A program made the translations under genes and the position numbers. 64,000 nucleotides of DNA from NCBI GenBank assembly GCA_963796565.1, contig CAWCMA010000002.1, positions 62,001 through 126,000 of the forward strand, given 5' to 3'. The notes under the pieces are model-generated. The model saw only the letters and a list, made by a program, of their open reading frames with translations. It was not told where the DNA came from and ran no database searches. This document shows positions 46,563 to 55,732 of the stretch, in pieces; position 1 is the stretch's first letter; the number at the start of each line of letters is the position of its first letter. This stretch comes from JAKAVN01 sp963796565 (GTDB taxonomy: Bacteria; Desulfobacterota; Binatia; Binatales; Binataceae).

Positions 46563-47621
46563 ATGAAGCTGGACATCGACCGGACTCACGGCGGCGCCGC
46601 GCCGCCCGGCGTGCTGGATTTCAGCGCCAGCCTTAATCCGCTGGGTCCGCCGCCCGGGGCGTTCGCCGCATACCACGGCGCGGCCGCGCTTATCGCGCGC
46701 TATCCACCGCCATATCCCGGTGACCTCGCAGCGCGCCTGGCCCGGCGCCATCGCGTCGCGCCCGACAATGTCGTGGTCGGCAACGGTTCGACCCAGCTAA
46801 TTCATCTGCTCGCCCGCACGCTGCGCCCGCGCCGCCCATTCGTCGCGGTACCGACCTTCAGCGAAATCGCCAACGCGATAATCGTTACGGGCGCGGCGCC
46901 GAGTGCGATGCTGGCGATCCGCGAGCGCGGCTTTGCAATCGAAATCGAGCAAGCCGAACGCGCACTCGAGCAGGGCGCTGATGCGATCTTCATCGGGCGG
47001 CCCAACAGTCCTACCGGCGCGATGCTGAGTATCGGTGACGCGGCCGAAATCGCCGCGCGTTGCTCCAGCCGCGGATGCTGGTGCGTTTTCGACGAGGCCT
47101 TTATCGATTTTGCGGGCGAAGAGCATTCGGCCATTCGCTTGGCCGTCGAAGATTCGCGCGTCATCGTGTTGCGCTCGCTGACCAAGATGTTCGCGATTCC
47201 CGGGTTGCGCCTGGGCTACCTCGTCGCCGGCCGCGACGTCGCGCGCCCTCTTCGCCAGGCTATCGAGCCGTGGTCGGTCAACGTTGTGGCCGAGCGCGTC
47301 GGCGACGCTTGCCTCGACGTGGCCGAAGATTTTGCCGCGCGAAGTCGCGCCTTGATAACGGCTGAGCGCACGCGCCTCGGCTGCGTGCTCGCCTCGATCG
47401 AACACCTTCACGCCTTTGCGTCATCCGCTAACTTCCTGATGCTGGAAGTGGCCGAGAATGGGCGCGCCACGAGCTTCGCACAGCATATGCTTTCGCGCGG
47501 CATCGCGGTGCGCGATTTGCGCGAGTTGCCGGGATGCGGTCCGGGGATGTATCGGGTGGCGGTGCGCCTGCGGGAGGAGAACGATCAATTGGTCGCGGCC
47601 GTCAGAGCGTACTTCGACTAG
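46563..47621 (+). CDS. cobD: L-threonine-phosphate decarboxylase CobD (PLP)
   Basis: 352 residues from ATG 46563, which places the family start HGG at residues 9-11; ATG 46536 is a longer alternative. The hallmarks are LDFSASLNPLGPP, NGSTQLIHLLAR, GRPNSPTGAML and the PLP site SLTKMFAIPGLRLGYLVAGR. It belongs to the class I/II aminotransferase fold. It makes (R)-1-amino-2-propanol phosphate for CbiB. It lies between cbiB and cobT. Confidence 0.93.
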   Translation: MKLDIDRTHGGAAPPGVLDFSASLNPLGPPPGAFAAYHGAAALIARYPPPYPGDLAARLARRHRVAPDNVVVGNGSTQLIHLLARTLRPRRPFVAVPTFSEIANAIIVTGAAPSAMLAIRERGFAIEIEQAERALEQGADAIFIGRPNSPTGAMLSIGDAAEIAARCSSRGCWCVFDEAFIDFAGEEHSAIRLAVEDSRVIVLRSLTKMFAIPGLRLGYLVAGRDVARPLRQAIEPWSVNVVAERVGDACLDVAEDFAARSRALITAERTRLGCVLASIEHLHAFASSANFLMLEVAENGRATSFAQHMLSRGIAVRDLRELPGCGPGMYRVAVRLREENDQLVAAVRAYFD

Positions 47622-47697
47622 TTAATTGAACGATAGTCAGTCGAGCGATAGTCAACCGGCGAATAGCCACGCAACGGAACAAGGGAAACGGGATTCG

Positions 47698-48762
47698 ATG
47701 GGTTTGTTCGAAGAAACGCTCGAAGCGATAGCGCCACTCGACGAAGCGGCGGCCCAAGCGGCCGCCGGCCGGCTCGATTCGCTCACCAAGCCGCGCGGCA
47801 GCCTTGGCTACCTGGAGGAGATTGTGGGCCGCTACGCAGCGATCCGGCGCGATCCGAAGGCACGGATGGGCGCCGGCGCACTGTGCGTTTTTGTCGCCGA
47901 CCACGGCGTCGCCGCGCAAGGCGTGAGCGCCTACCCGCAGGCGGTCACGGCCGAGATGCTGCGTAATATCGCCGGCGGCGGCGCGGCCATCAGCGTGCTC
48001 TCGCGGCGCTTCGGTTATCGGCTGTGGATCTGCGATGTCGGTGTGGCGACCGATACCAGCGCTGAAGCGTTGCCCGGGGTTCTCTACCGTCGTATCGCCG
48101 TGGGCACGCGCGATTTGGCGCGCGAGGCCGCGATGTCGGTCGCGCAGGCGCGCGCCGCGCTGGAGGTTGGGGTGGAAGTCGCGCGGGACGCGTGCGCGGC
48201 CGGCGCCACGCTGATCGGAATCGGCGAGATGGGAATCGCCAACAGCACCTCGGCCGCGGCGTTGCTCGCGGCGTTCCTGCGGATTCGGCCGGCACGCCTG
48301 GCCGGGCGCGGCACCGGAGTCGACGACAGCGGGATGCGGCGCAAGGTCGCGGTGATCGAACGCGCGCTCAAGCTCCATCGCACGGCGCTTAAAGATCCGC
48401 TTGCCACGCTCGCCGCGCTGGGCGGGTTCGAGATCGCCGCGATGGCTGGCGTATGCCTGGGTGGCGCGGCACTGAACGTGCCGGTGGTGGTTGACGGCTT
48501 TATCGCCACAGCGGCCGCGGTGGCCGCCGAGCGGCTGAGCCCCGGTCTTTTCGCCCATCTGTTTTTCGGCCATCGCTCGTCCGAGGGCGGTCATGCGATC
48601 GTGCTTGAGAAACTCGGCGTGCGGCCGATCGTCGACCTTGGGATGCGATTGGGCGAGGGCACCGGCGCGGCGCTGGCGATGAGCGCGATCGAAGCCGGGC
48701 TGGTACTGTTTCACGAGATGGCGACGTTCGAGAGCGCTGGAGTGTCGGAGAAGATCGAATGA
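47698..48762 (+). CDS. cobT: Nicotinate-nucleotide:dimethylbenzimidazole phosphoribosyltransferase CobT
   Basis: 354 residues from ATG 47698 (GGGAAACGGGA upstream); the frame begins at a TTG at 47626 but the shorter start fits the family. LDSLTKPRGSLGYLEEIVGR, CVFVADHGVAAQGVSAYPQA, GEMGIANSTSAAALLAAFL and GMRLGEGTGAALAMSAIEAG are present, including the C-terminal Glu-Gly site. It activates the lower-ligand base as alpha-ribazole phosphate. No bza genes for making that base are in the window. Confidence 0.95.
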   Translation: MGLFEETLEAIAPLDEAAAQAAAGRLDSLTKPRGSLGYLEEIVGRYAAIRRDPKARMGAGALCVFVADHGVAAQGVSAYPQAVTAEMLRNIAGGGAAISVLSRRFGYRLWICDVGVATDTSAEALPGVLYRRIAVGTRDLAREAAMSVAQARAALEVGVEVARDACAAGATLIGIGEMGIANSTSAAALLAAFLRIRPARLAGRGTGVDDSGMRRKVAVIERALKLHRTALKDPLATLAALGGFEIAAMAGVCLGGAALNVPVVVDGFIATAAAVAAERLSPGLFAHLFFGHRSSEGGHAIVLEKLGVRPIVDLGMRLGEGTGAALAMSAIEAGLVLFHEMATFESAGVSEKIE

Positions 48763-49568
48763 CGGAGGACGGGCAAGACGCGCCCGAACGCCCGAACGGC
48801 ACTGAGGCGCCCAATGGCGTCGCGCGTGCCGGAAAGCTCACTGAAATTCGCCTTGCCGCGGGCTTCCTGACTATCCTGCCGGTACTTCCGCGCGCCGAAA
48901 TTGCGCCCGCGACGCTGGCGGCGTCGTTCGGATGGTTTCCGCTCGTCGGGTTTGCGCTCGGCGCAGTCCTGATGGCCGAGAATTTACTGCTGACCCCACT
49001 CTTTGGCGATGCGCTCGCCGCGGTGGTGCTGGTGCTGACGCTCACGGTGCTAACCGGCGCGGTCCATGTGGACGCGCTTGCCGACACCGCCGACGCATTG
49101 GGCGCGGGGTCGGATCGCCGCCGCGCGCTTGAGATTATGCGCGACAGCCGGATCGGCAGCTTCGGTACCGCCGCGATCTTCTTTTTCCTCGCGCTCGAGA
49201 TTGTGGCGCTGGCGACGATGGGTGAAGCGCGGCGCATGGCAGCGCTGTGGCTCGCCCCGGGTCTGGCGCGCTGGGCGATGGTGGCGGTTGGCTGGCGTAT
49301 CGATTACCTACGCGCCGAGGGTGCGGGAACGATGCTGGTGAGGCCCGGTGGCGATCGCAATCTTGCGCTGGCCAGCGCGCTCGCCGCTATCGCCGCGCTG
49401 CCCATACTCTCGTGGCGCGTCCTGGCGGCCTATGCCGTGGCCGTCGCGCTTGCGGCCGTGATGCGCGCGGCGTACCGGCGATGGCTCGGCGGCGTGACGG
49501 GAGATCTTCTCGGCGCGGCGGGTGAACTGGTGGAACTCGCGGTGCTGCTCGTGATGGCGGTTATTTGA
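48759..49568 (+). CDS. cobS: Cobalamin synthase CobS (adenosylcobinamide-GDP ribazoletransferase)
   Basis: 269 residues. Its ATG overlaps the cobT stop as ATGA, so the two are translationally coupled. It is a polytopic membrane enzyme; family blocks are AAGFLTILPVLPRAE, TGAVHVDALADTADALGAGS with the acidic site, and DSRIGSFGTAAIFFFLALEI. It joins GDP-cobinamide to alpha-ribazole phosphate in the inner membrane. Its 3' end overlaps the convergent cobU gene by 8 bases. Confidence 0.95.
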   Translation: MTEDGQDAPERPNGTEAPNGVARAGKLTEIRLAAGFLTILPVLPRAEIAPATLAASFGWFPLVGFALGAVLMAENLLLTPLFGDALAAVVLVLTLTVLTGAVHVDALADTADALGAGSDRRRALEIMRDSRIGSFGTAAIFFFLALEIVALATMGEARRMAALWLAPGLARWAMVAVGWRIDYLRAEGAGTMLVRPGGDRNLALASALAAIAALPILSWRVLAAYAVAVALAAVMRAAYRRWLGGVTGDLLGAAGELVELAVLLVMAVI

Positions 49569-50082
49569 CCCGCAGCGGATAGCCCGCGACCATCAGCAAC
49601 ACGCGTTCGGCCGCTTGCGCCAGCGCCTGGTTGGTCCATCCCAGAAGGTCGCGGAAGCGGCGCGCCATCGCGTTCTCCGGAACGATTCCCGCTCCCACTT
49701 CGTCGGTCACCACGATGGTGGCGAAGGGCGCGCCAGCCATCGCATCGGCGAGTCCGCGCGCCTCGGCGAGAATTTCTTCGTCGCTGCGACGGGTCATCAG
49801 CAGGTTTGAGATCCAGAGCGTCAGGCAATCGACGACCACTACATCGGCGCGGCTTGTCAGCTCCAGGAGCACGGCGCCGATGGCGATCGGTTCTTCGATC
49901 GTCGCGAAATCGGCGGAGCGGCCGGCGCGATGATGCGCGATGCGCTCGCGCATCTCATCGTCGAGCGTTTCGGCCGTGGCGATGAAAAAGCGGCGCGCGC
50001 CGGACGCCTGCTGAGCGAGGGTCAGTGCGTGCGCGCTCTTACCGCTGCGCGCGCCTCCGGTTATCAGCGTTACTGTGCCCAT
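49561..50082 (-). CDS. cobU: Adenosylcobinamide kinase/guanylyltransferase CobU
   Basis: 173 residues from ATG 50082; the frame extends to 50223 without similarity. The P-loop GGARSGKSAHALTLA opens the protein, and VVVDCLTLWISNLL and VTDEVGAGIVPENAMARRFR are typical. It phosphorylates adenosylcobinamide and attaches GMP. It is on the minus strand, unlike the other genes of the set, and lies divergent to the riboswitch/receptor unit, with 138 bases between its start and the riboswitch P1 stem. Confidence 0.94.
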   Translation of the reverse strand: MGTVTLITGGARSGKSAHALTLAQQASGARRFFIATAETLDDEMRERIAHHRAGRSADFATIEEPIAIGAVLLELTSRADVVVVDCLTLWISNLLMTRRSDEEILAEARGLADAMAGAPFATIVVTDEVGAGIVPENAMARRFRDLLGWTNQALAQAAERVLLMVAGYPLRVK

Positions 50083-50220
50083 CCGCGTTTCCGTCCGTGC
50101 GCCTGACGATCTCGGTTCAACATTGCGCGCTTTGCGATCGACGCTGCTCGCCCTGCCGCACGATCGTGTTGCGAATCGTGCTGATTGACTGCCTCGCGCA
50201 AAAATCATATCAGTCTTCTG

Positions 50221-50398
50221 CACCCGGTGTACGGGAAGCCGGTTAGAGTCCGGCGCTGCCCCGCAACTGTACGGGGGGACAACGGCCCATCCGAGCCACC
50301 GCTAACGAGCGGGAAGGCGGGCCCGCGGATGATCCCCAAGCCAGGAGACCGGCCGGGTGACTATTAAGCCGTCTGCCTTCCGTGGGGAAGGAGGCTTA
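50221..50398 (+). promoter_or_regulatory. Cobalamin riboswitch with downstream hairpin
   Basis: The aptamer runs 50221-50359: the closing P1 stem CACCCGG (50221-50227) pairs with CCGGGTG (50353-50359); the core has GGGAAGCCGGTTAGAGTCCG, GCTGCCCCGCAACTGTA and the B12-box-like AGCCAGGAGACC (50339-50350). Directly after it, TAAGCC (50365-50370) pairs with GGCTTA (50393-50398) around a second stem CCTTCC/GGAAGG (50376-50391), probably the expression platform. There is no poly-U, so control may be of translation. It lies 90 bases before the BtuB-type receptor gene. Confidence 0.96.
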
Positions 50399-50469
50399 GG
50401 CCACTCGTCACTCCCTCGGCCGGGAGCCTGCCCGAGCGCCTGAGTCAGTCCGTCCCCGCGCGGCTGACG

Positions 50470-50490
50470 CATAGCTCGAGGGAGGCTATG
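50470..50490 (+). promoter_or_regulatory. Mini-hairpin around the receptor ribosome site
   Basis: CATAG (50470-50474) can pair with CTATG (50486-50490), the latter containing the start codon. The loop CTCGAGGGAGG contains the ribosome site. The fold would place the start codon in a 5-base-pair stem, a possible last switch point of B12 control. Confidence 0.4.
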
Positions 50491-52590
50491 AAAAAATCGG
50501 TCGCTGGCGTTTTTGTCCTGACATTTCTTGCTTTTGGATTGCCGATTGGTCGGCGCGAAGCGCGCGCCCAAATTGCGCCCGCGGCACCGCCGCCTAACGC
50601 GCCGGCGTCGGGCTCGGCTGGCGCCGCACATGAAGCCGCTGCTCCGCAAGTCGCGCCGGCTAATTCCGGCAAGTCCGGCAAGTCCGGCAAGACTGCAACT
50701 GCCGCGGCGTCCGCCAAGCCGCATCGCAGGCTGCCAAAGATGACCTTCGTTGTGACGGCGACGCGGATGGAGCAACCGCTCGATACGGTAGGCACCACCG
50801 TGAGCGTCGTCGGCGCGCATCAGATTCAGGAGCAGCAGATCCACGCCTCCGGTGACGTGCTGCGCCAGGTGCCGGGCGTCGAGGTCAACCAGAGTGGATC
50901 GGCAGGCGCCCAGACCGGCGTTTCGATTCGCGGCTCGACCGCAGCCCAGACGCTGATCCTGATGGATGGCGTTGACGTCAACAGCGGTGCGACCGGCGGT
51001 TTCGACATGGCCGACGTGACCAGCGACGATCTCGACCGCGTCGAGGTAGTGCGCGGCGCAGGCGGGGCGCTTTACGGCTCGTCGGCGATCGGCGGTGTGG
51101 TCAACCTGATCACGCGCGAGGGCAGCGGCCCGCTCAAGCTCAGCTACGACGGCGAAGGCGGCAACCGCGCGACCCAGCGCCAGGCGGTGGTTTTCGACGG
51201 CGCGGATGGGCGGCTGGCCTACTCGGGGGCGCTATCGTATTTTTCGACCACCGCGTTTCGCTCGCGCAACGCCAGCTTCGACAATCTCTCGGGCGTCGCG
51301 CGCCTGGATTACCATCTCACCCCCGACACACAATTCACCGGCTTCGCGCGGTACATCCGCTCCAACGTGAGCCTGGTCAACTTTTCCAATTACCTCACGC
51401 CCGTCGACCCCAACGCTCATCAGCGCAACGAGTTCATGCTTTACAACGGCGTCGTCACGCACCAGTTCAGCGACCGGCTGGATGGACGGATGAGCGTCTT
51501 CTTCGTGCGCAACGATCTCCGCCTCAACGACACGCCGTTCCCCGCCAATCTTACCGCTCAGCGCGATCGCGTTCCCGACGAGACGCGCGGCACCAACCTG
51601 GAGCTGCACTACCAATGGGGCGAGGGATTCCGCTCGCTGGCCGGGTTCGATTTCAAAGACCGCTGGGTGCGCTCGGCCGATCTGTACGAAACCGTCGCGC
51701 CGCCCTCTCAATCGTTCACCGCGTTCCATGCCCGCCGCCAGGAGTACGCCGGCTACCTCGAGCAGGAGGGGCGGCTATTCGATGGTCTGCTGCTGCTGAC
51801 CGGCGGAGTGCGTGTGGACGGCAACAGCCAATTCGGTATCGAGGTAAGCCCGTCGTGGGCGGTCGCGATACCGCTTGAACGATGGGGCGTGACGCTGCGC
51901 GGCAGCTACAGCGAGGGGTTTCGCGCGCCCAGCTTCAACGAGCTGTATTTCCCCGACTTCGGCAATCCGAATCTGAATCCGGAGATCTCCAGCGAATACG
52001 ACGGCGGTATCACCAAGACTTTCGGCGAGAGGGTCTCGTTTACCGCGACTTACTTTTCACGCCGCGTGCACGACCTGATCGTGGCCGAGCCATGCACGAC
52101 ATTCCCGGGATGCATCGAGGCGGCGAACGCCGGCCGCGTCGATACCCAGGGCGTCGAGCTGGTGCCGGCGCTGCAATTGATGCGCGGGCTCGCCTTCAGC
52201 GGCAACCTGACCTACATCGACGAGACTCACGTTTCGTCCTCGCCGGACATCCGGCCGCTGCGCGTGCCCAAGTGGGCCGCCTTCGCGCTGCTGACGTACG
52301 CACACAAGGCGCTATGGAGTTCGGACGACGCGGTGTCAGCCAACCTCGCCTATTACTTCGTCGGTGATCGCGACGACATCAACCAGCTGACCGCGATGAT
52401 TCAGAATCATGCCGCTTACAATCGCTTCGACCTTACGATGAGCTACGATGCCGGAATTCCCTGGCGGCTGATTCGCGACGAACAGGTCTACGTGCGCGTG
52501 CAGAACATGCTCGACCGCCACTACGCCGAAGTGCTCGGCTTTCCCTCGCCAGCGGTCAACTTCGTCGCCGGGGTGAAAGTGGATTTCTAG
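50488..52590 (+). CDS. btuB: TonB-dependent corrinoid/B12 receptor, BtuB-like
   Basis: 700 residues. Signal peptide (residues 1-27), a low-complexity Ala/Pro and SGKSGKSGK linker, then the TonB box region TFVVTATRMEQPLDT and plug (GVSIRGSTAAQTLILMDGVD, LYGSSAIGGVVNLITREGSG) and a 22-strand barrel that ends in VKVDF, with the C-terminal Phe needed for assembly. The cobalamin riboswitch in its leader makes import of vitamin B12 or cobinamide the likely role. An extra N-terminal linker of about 60 residues is unusual for BtuB. Confidence 0.94.
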   Translation: MKKSVAGVFVLTFLAFGLPIGRREARAQIAPAAPPPNAPASGSAGAAHEAAAPQVAPANSGKSGKSGKTATAAASAKPHRRLPKMTFVVTATRMEQPLDTVGTTVSVVGAHQIQEQQIHASGDVLRQVPGVEVNQSGSAGAQTGVSIRGSTAAQTLILMDGVDVNSGATGGFDMADVTSDDLDRVEVVRGAGGALYGSSAIGGVVNLITREGSGPLKLSYDGEGGNRATQRQAVVFDGADGRLAYSGALSYFSTTAFRSRNASFDNLSGVARLDYHLTPDTQFTGFARYIRSNVSLVNFSNYLTPVDPNAHQRNEFMLYNGVVTHQFSDRLDGRMSVFFVRNDLRLNDTPFPANLTAQRDRVPDETRGTNLELHYQWGEGFRSLAGFDFKDRWVRSADLYETVAPPSQSFTAFHARRQEYAGYLEQEGRLFDGLLLLTGGVRVDGNSQFGIEVSPSWAVAIPLERWGVTLRGSYSEGFRAPSFNELYFPDFGNPNLNPEISSEYDGGITKTFGERVSFTATYFSRRVHDLIVAEPCTTFPGCIEAANAGRVDTQGVELVPALQLMRGLAFSGNLTYIDETHVSSSPDIRPLRVPKWAAFALLTYAHKALWSSDDAVSANLAYYFVGDRDDINQLTAMIQNHAAYNRFDLTMSYDAGIPWRLIRDEQVYVRVQNMLDRHYAEVLGFPSPAVNFVAGVKVDF
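50665..50691 (+). repeat. Three 9-base repeats in the receptor N-terminal linker
   Basis: TCCGGCAAG occurs three times in tandem (50665-50673, 50674-50682, 50683-50691), encoding Ser-Gly-Lys three times. Such repeats can change copy by slippage, altering linker length. Confidence 0.7.
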
Positions 52591-52622
52591 GCAAGGTGCA
52601 CTTTCAGGAAATGCTCGCGCGC

Positions 52623-55592
52623 TCACCCGTCGCGCGACATCTCGAGACGAAAACATTCATCGAAGGTCGCGCGGATGCGGGTGCGGCAGGCTTCGACCTC
52701 GGCCAGCAGGCGCGCCGCGCCGTCAGCTTCCCGGTGGCCCATCCGACGCGCCAGCGGGCCCAGGCTCTCGGGCTTGGTCGAGAGCGCCCACGCGGCCTGG
52801 TCGGTCTCGATGCGCAGCCGGTTCTCTAGGTGCGACAGGAAGCGATAGTCGGCTTCCAGTTGCGCGGCCGCGTCATGCTCGAGCAGTCCGCACTGGCCGA
52901 TGCCGCGGACCAGCGCGACCGTGGCGCGGCTGGTCAGCTCCGGATGTGCGCGGCCGTAGCGCAGCGCCATCATCTGGGTCAGGAATTCGACGTCGACCAG
53001 GCCGCCGCGGCCCTGCTTGATGTTGAGAAGGCCGCGTCCGTCGGCGCCAAGTTCACGCTCGATGCGCAGGCGCATCGCCGCTATTTCGGCGACCTCCGCG
53101 CGGCTCAGTCCGCGCCCGAATACGAACTCGCGTCGCGCCGCTTCGACCTCCGCCCCCAGTTCGGGTTCGCCCGCGACGACGCGCGCGCGCACCAGCGCCT
53201 GGCGCTCCCAGACGGCCGCGGAGCTGGTGCGGTGATATTCGTGAAAGCCCTCGAGAGAGGCCACCAGCGGTCCGGCGTTGCCCGAGGGGCGCAGTCGCAG
53301 ATCGATCTTGTAGGCGTAGCCCTCGCGCGTGCGTGCCTCGAGCACGGCGATGAGCTTCTGCACGATCCTGGAGGCCGCCACGTGGCTGCCCTCGGCCGCC
53401 TCGCCACGGTCGTGATAGACAAAGATGAGATCAAGGTCCGAGTTGTAGGACATCTCGGCCCCGCCCAGCCGGCCCATCGCGAGCGCCACCAGCTCCATCG
53501 CCGGCGGAATAGGGGTGCGCGCGGCAACTTCGGACCGCGCCAGCTCGAGCGCGCGCCGCAGCACTACTTCGGCGAGCAGGCTAAGCTCGGCCCGCACCGC
53601 GTCGGCGTCGAGGTTGCCCGCCAGATCCGCGATCGCGATACGCAGGAACTCCTGATGGCGGAAAGCGCGGATCGCGTCCAGGCGGCTTTCGAGGTCGGGG
53701 CTCGCCCCGACCAGCGCGCGCAACTCCTCGTCGAGCTCGGCCAGCGCGCGCCGCGGCCGCGCCAGGTCGGAGCGCACCAGGGTGTCGATCATGTCGGGAT
53801 GGCGAATGAAAATCGTTGACAGATGGGCGCTGGAGGCGAACAGGCTTAGCACCACGCGGCGGGTTGCGGGGTGTTGCTCAAGCAGCTCGAGAAAAGATGA
53901 GCGCGCACCGATCGCCGCGATGAATGAGGCCAGGTTCATCAGCGCGAGATCGGGATCGGCGAGATCGCGAATCTCGTCGAGCAGCAGCGGGCCAAGGCGC
54001 TCGAGCAGCTCGCGCCGCCGGGGCGCGGCCGCCGCGGCCGCATATTCCGGGCCGCGCGCCAGCAGCATCAGATGTCCGGTGCTCTCCTCGGGTCGCGCGA
54101 AGCCCAGCGCTTGCATCAGCGGCGCCGCCTGGCGCGGATCGAGCGCCGCGCGCCACGCGCGCTCCGATGCTTCGGAAGCCGCGCGGCCGCCGCGATCCTC
54201 GGCGGCGCCCAGCATCTCGCGGAACTGCGCGGCGACCAGCGCGCGATGATGGTTGAGCTCGGCCTCGAAACGAGCCTCGGCCGCGACATCCTTGCCGCGG
54301 CCCATCCGCGCCGCCAGCGCACGCCGGCCCGCGTCGTCGACGGGCAATACGTGGGTCTGCCGCGCGGCGACAACTTGCAGCTTGTGTTCGACGTCGCGCA
54401 AAAAGAGATAGGCGGCCGCGAGTTCGCCGGCGCGGCCGGCGTTGAGGTAGCCCAGCGTGCCGAGACGCTCGAGCGCGGCCAGCGTCTCGGCGCTGCGCAG
54501 ACGCGGATCGCGTCCGCCGTAGACCAGGATGAGCGCCTGCACGATGAATTCCAGCTCGCGAATTCCGCCGTAGCCCAGCTTGATATTGCGCTGCACGAGG
54601 TCCGGTGCACGCAGCTCGCGCTCGATCTGATGCTTCATCGCGCGCAACTGGCGCAGCGTATCGAAGTCGAGGTAGCGGCGATAAACGAAATGGCCGAGCT
54701 CGCCGAGCAGCCGCCGGCCGACCTCGAACGCGCCGGCCACCGGGCGCGCGCGCAACAGCGCGGCGCGCTCCCAGGTCTCGCCGAAGCTCTGGTAAAAGCT
54801 GAGCGCGCCTTCAAACGGAGTGACCAGCGGCGCGTTTCTGCCGCCTGGACGCAGCCGCATATCCACGCGAAAGCATTGCCCCGACAATAGTTCGGTCAGC
54901 GTCTCGCCCAGCCGCGCCACCGCTTCGGCGTTGTCATCGGGACCATCGAAGACGTAGATCAGATCGATGTCGGAGCTGAGGTTGAGTTCCTGCGCGCCGA
55001 GTTTACCCATCCCGAGCACGCAGAACGCCGCCGGCGCGGGCGCCCTGGGTCCCACGATGAGCCGCGCGCATTCGAGCGCGGCCGCGATGCATTCGTCGGC
55101 GAGCCGCGACATCGCGCGCATCGTCGCCGCCACGTCGAGCCGGCCAACCAGGTCGGCGATCGCGATTTGCAGGAACAGACGCCGCTTGAATTCGCCGAGC
55201 CGGCCTGCGGCCTCCTGCCGATCCGCGCTGGGGCCGGCGGCAAAGCGGATGGCGCTGACTATGGAGTCGGCGCTTGCGCCGCGCGCGGCGAGAAAGAACT
55301 CAAGCCATCGCGGACCCATCGTGCCGAGTCCTTGCGCGATGACCTCCGAGCCGCCCACGCATAGCGCCAGATCGCCCGCGAGCGCCTCATCGGCGAGCGC
55401 CGCTCGAAGTTCCGCCGGCGACTGCTCGATGAGCTCGAGCAGGCTCACGAGCGCCAGGCGCTCGTCGGGAGCGCGCTGCGCCACGGCCGCTGTGGCGGCA
55501 GCGGCCAGACGTGGATCGCCGAGCAGGCGCGCAAGCTGCGCCGCCAGACCACCAAGCTCGGGCGCGAGCACAACCGCTTCGGACATCGCCAA
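52623..55592 (-). CDS. glnE: Bifunctional glutamine synthetase adenylyltransferase/deadenylase
   Basis: 989 residues with two nucleotidyltransferase units. The first (LGAQELNLSSDIDLIYVFDG) is the N-terminal deadenylase half, the second (EMSYNSDLDLIFVYHD) the adenylyltransferase; GNAGPLVASLEGFHEYHRTS and VERQAL-like segments follow. GlnE attaches or removes AMP on glutamine synthetase in response to PII status and glutamine. It is somewhat longer than most but within the family. Neither GlnB nor GlnA is nearby. It converges with the receptor gene over about 30 bases. Confidence 0.95.
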   Translation of the reverse strand: MAMSEAVVLAPELGGLAAQLARLLGDPRLAAAATAAVAQRAPDERLALVSLLELIEQSPAELRAALADEALAGDLALCVGGSEVIAQGLGTMGPRWLEFFLAARGASADSIVSAIRFAAGPSADRQEAAGRLGEFKRRLFLQIAIADLVGRLDVAATMRAMSRLADECIAAALECARLIVGPRAPAPAAFCVLGMGKLGAQELNLSSDIDLIYVFDGPDDNAEAVARLGETLTELLSGQCFRVDMRLRPGGRNAPLVTPFEGALSFYQSFGETWERAALLRARPVAGAFEVGRRLLGELGHFVYRRYLDFDTLRQLRAMKHQIERELRAPDLVQRNIKLGYGGIRELEFIVQALILVYGGRDPRLRSAETLAALERLGTLGYLNAGRAGELAAAYLFLRDVEHKLQVVAARQTHVLPVDDAGRRALAARMGRGKDVAAEARFEAELNHHRALVAAQFREMLGAAEDRGGRAASEASERAWRAALDPRQAAPLMQALGFARPEESTGHLMLLARGPEYAAAAAAPRRRELLERLGPLLLDEIRDLADPDLALMNLASFIAAIGARSSFLELLEQHPATRRVVLSLFASSAHLSTIFIRHPDMIDTLVRSDLARPRRALAELDEELRALVGASPDLESRLDAIRAFRHQEFLRIAIADLAGNLDADAVRAELSLLAEVVLRRALELARSEVAARTPIPPAMELVALAMGRLGGAEMSYNSDLDLIFVYHDRGEAAEGSHVAASRIVQKLIAVLEARTREGYAYKIDLRLRPSGNAGPLVASLEGFHEYHRTSSAAVWERQALVRARVVAGEPELGAEVEAARREFVFGRGLSRAEVAEIAAMRLRIERELGADGRGLLNIKQGRGGLVDVEFLTQMMALRYGRAHPELTSRATVALVRGIGQCGLLEHDAAAQLEADYRFLSHLENRLRIETDQAAWALSTKPESLGPLARRMGHREADGAARLLAEVEACRTRIRATFDECFRLEMSRDG

Positions 55593-55732
55593 TCACAATA
55601 GCAGAACATCGCGCCGGCGCGCGCCCGATTGGAAACCCCGACCATGGCCGCCGCCGTGGTCGTGGAGGCGATGGCAGCCCGCCTTGAGGCGGTGCTAGAC
55701 TTCGGCAGAATCCGCCGGGGAGGTTTGGTTCG

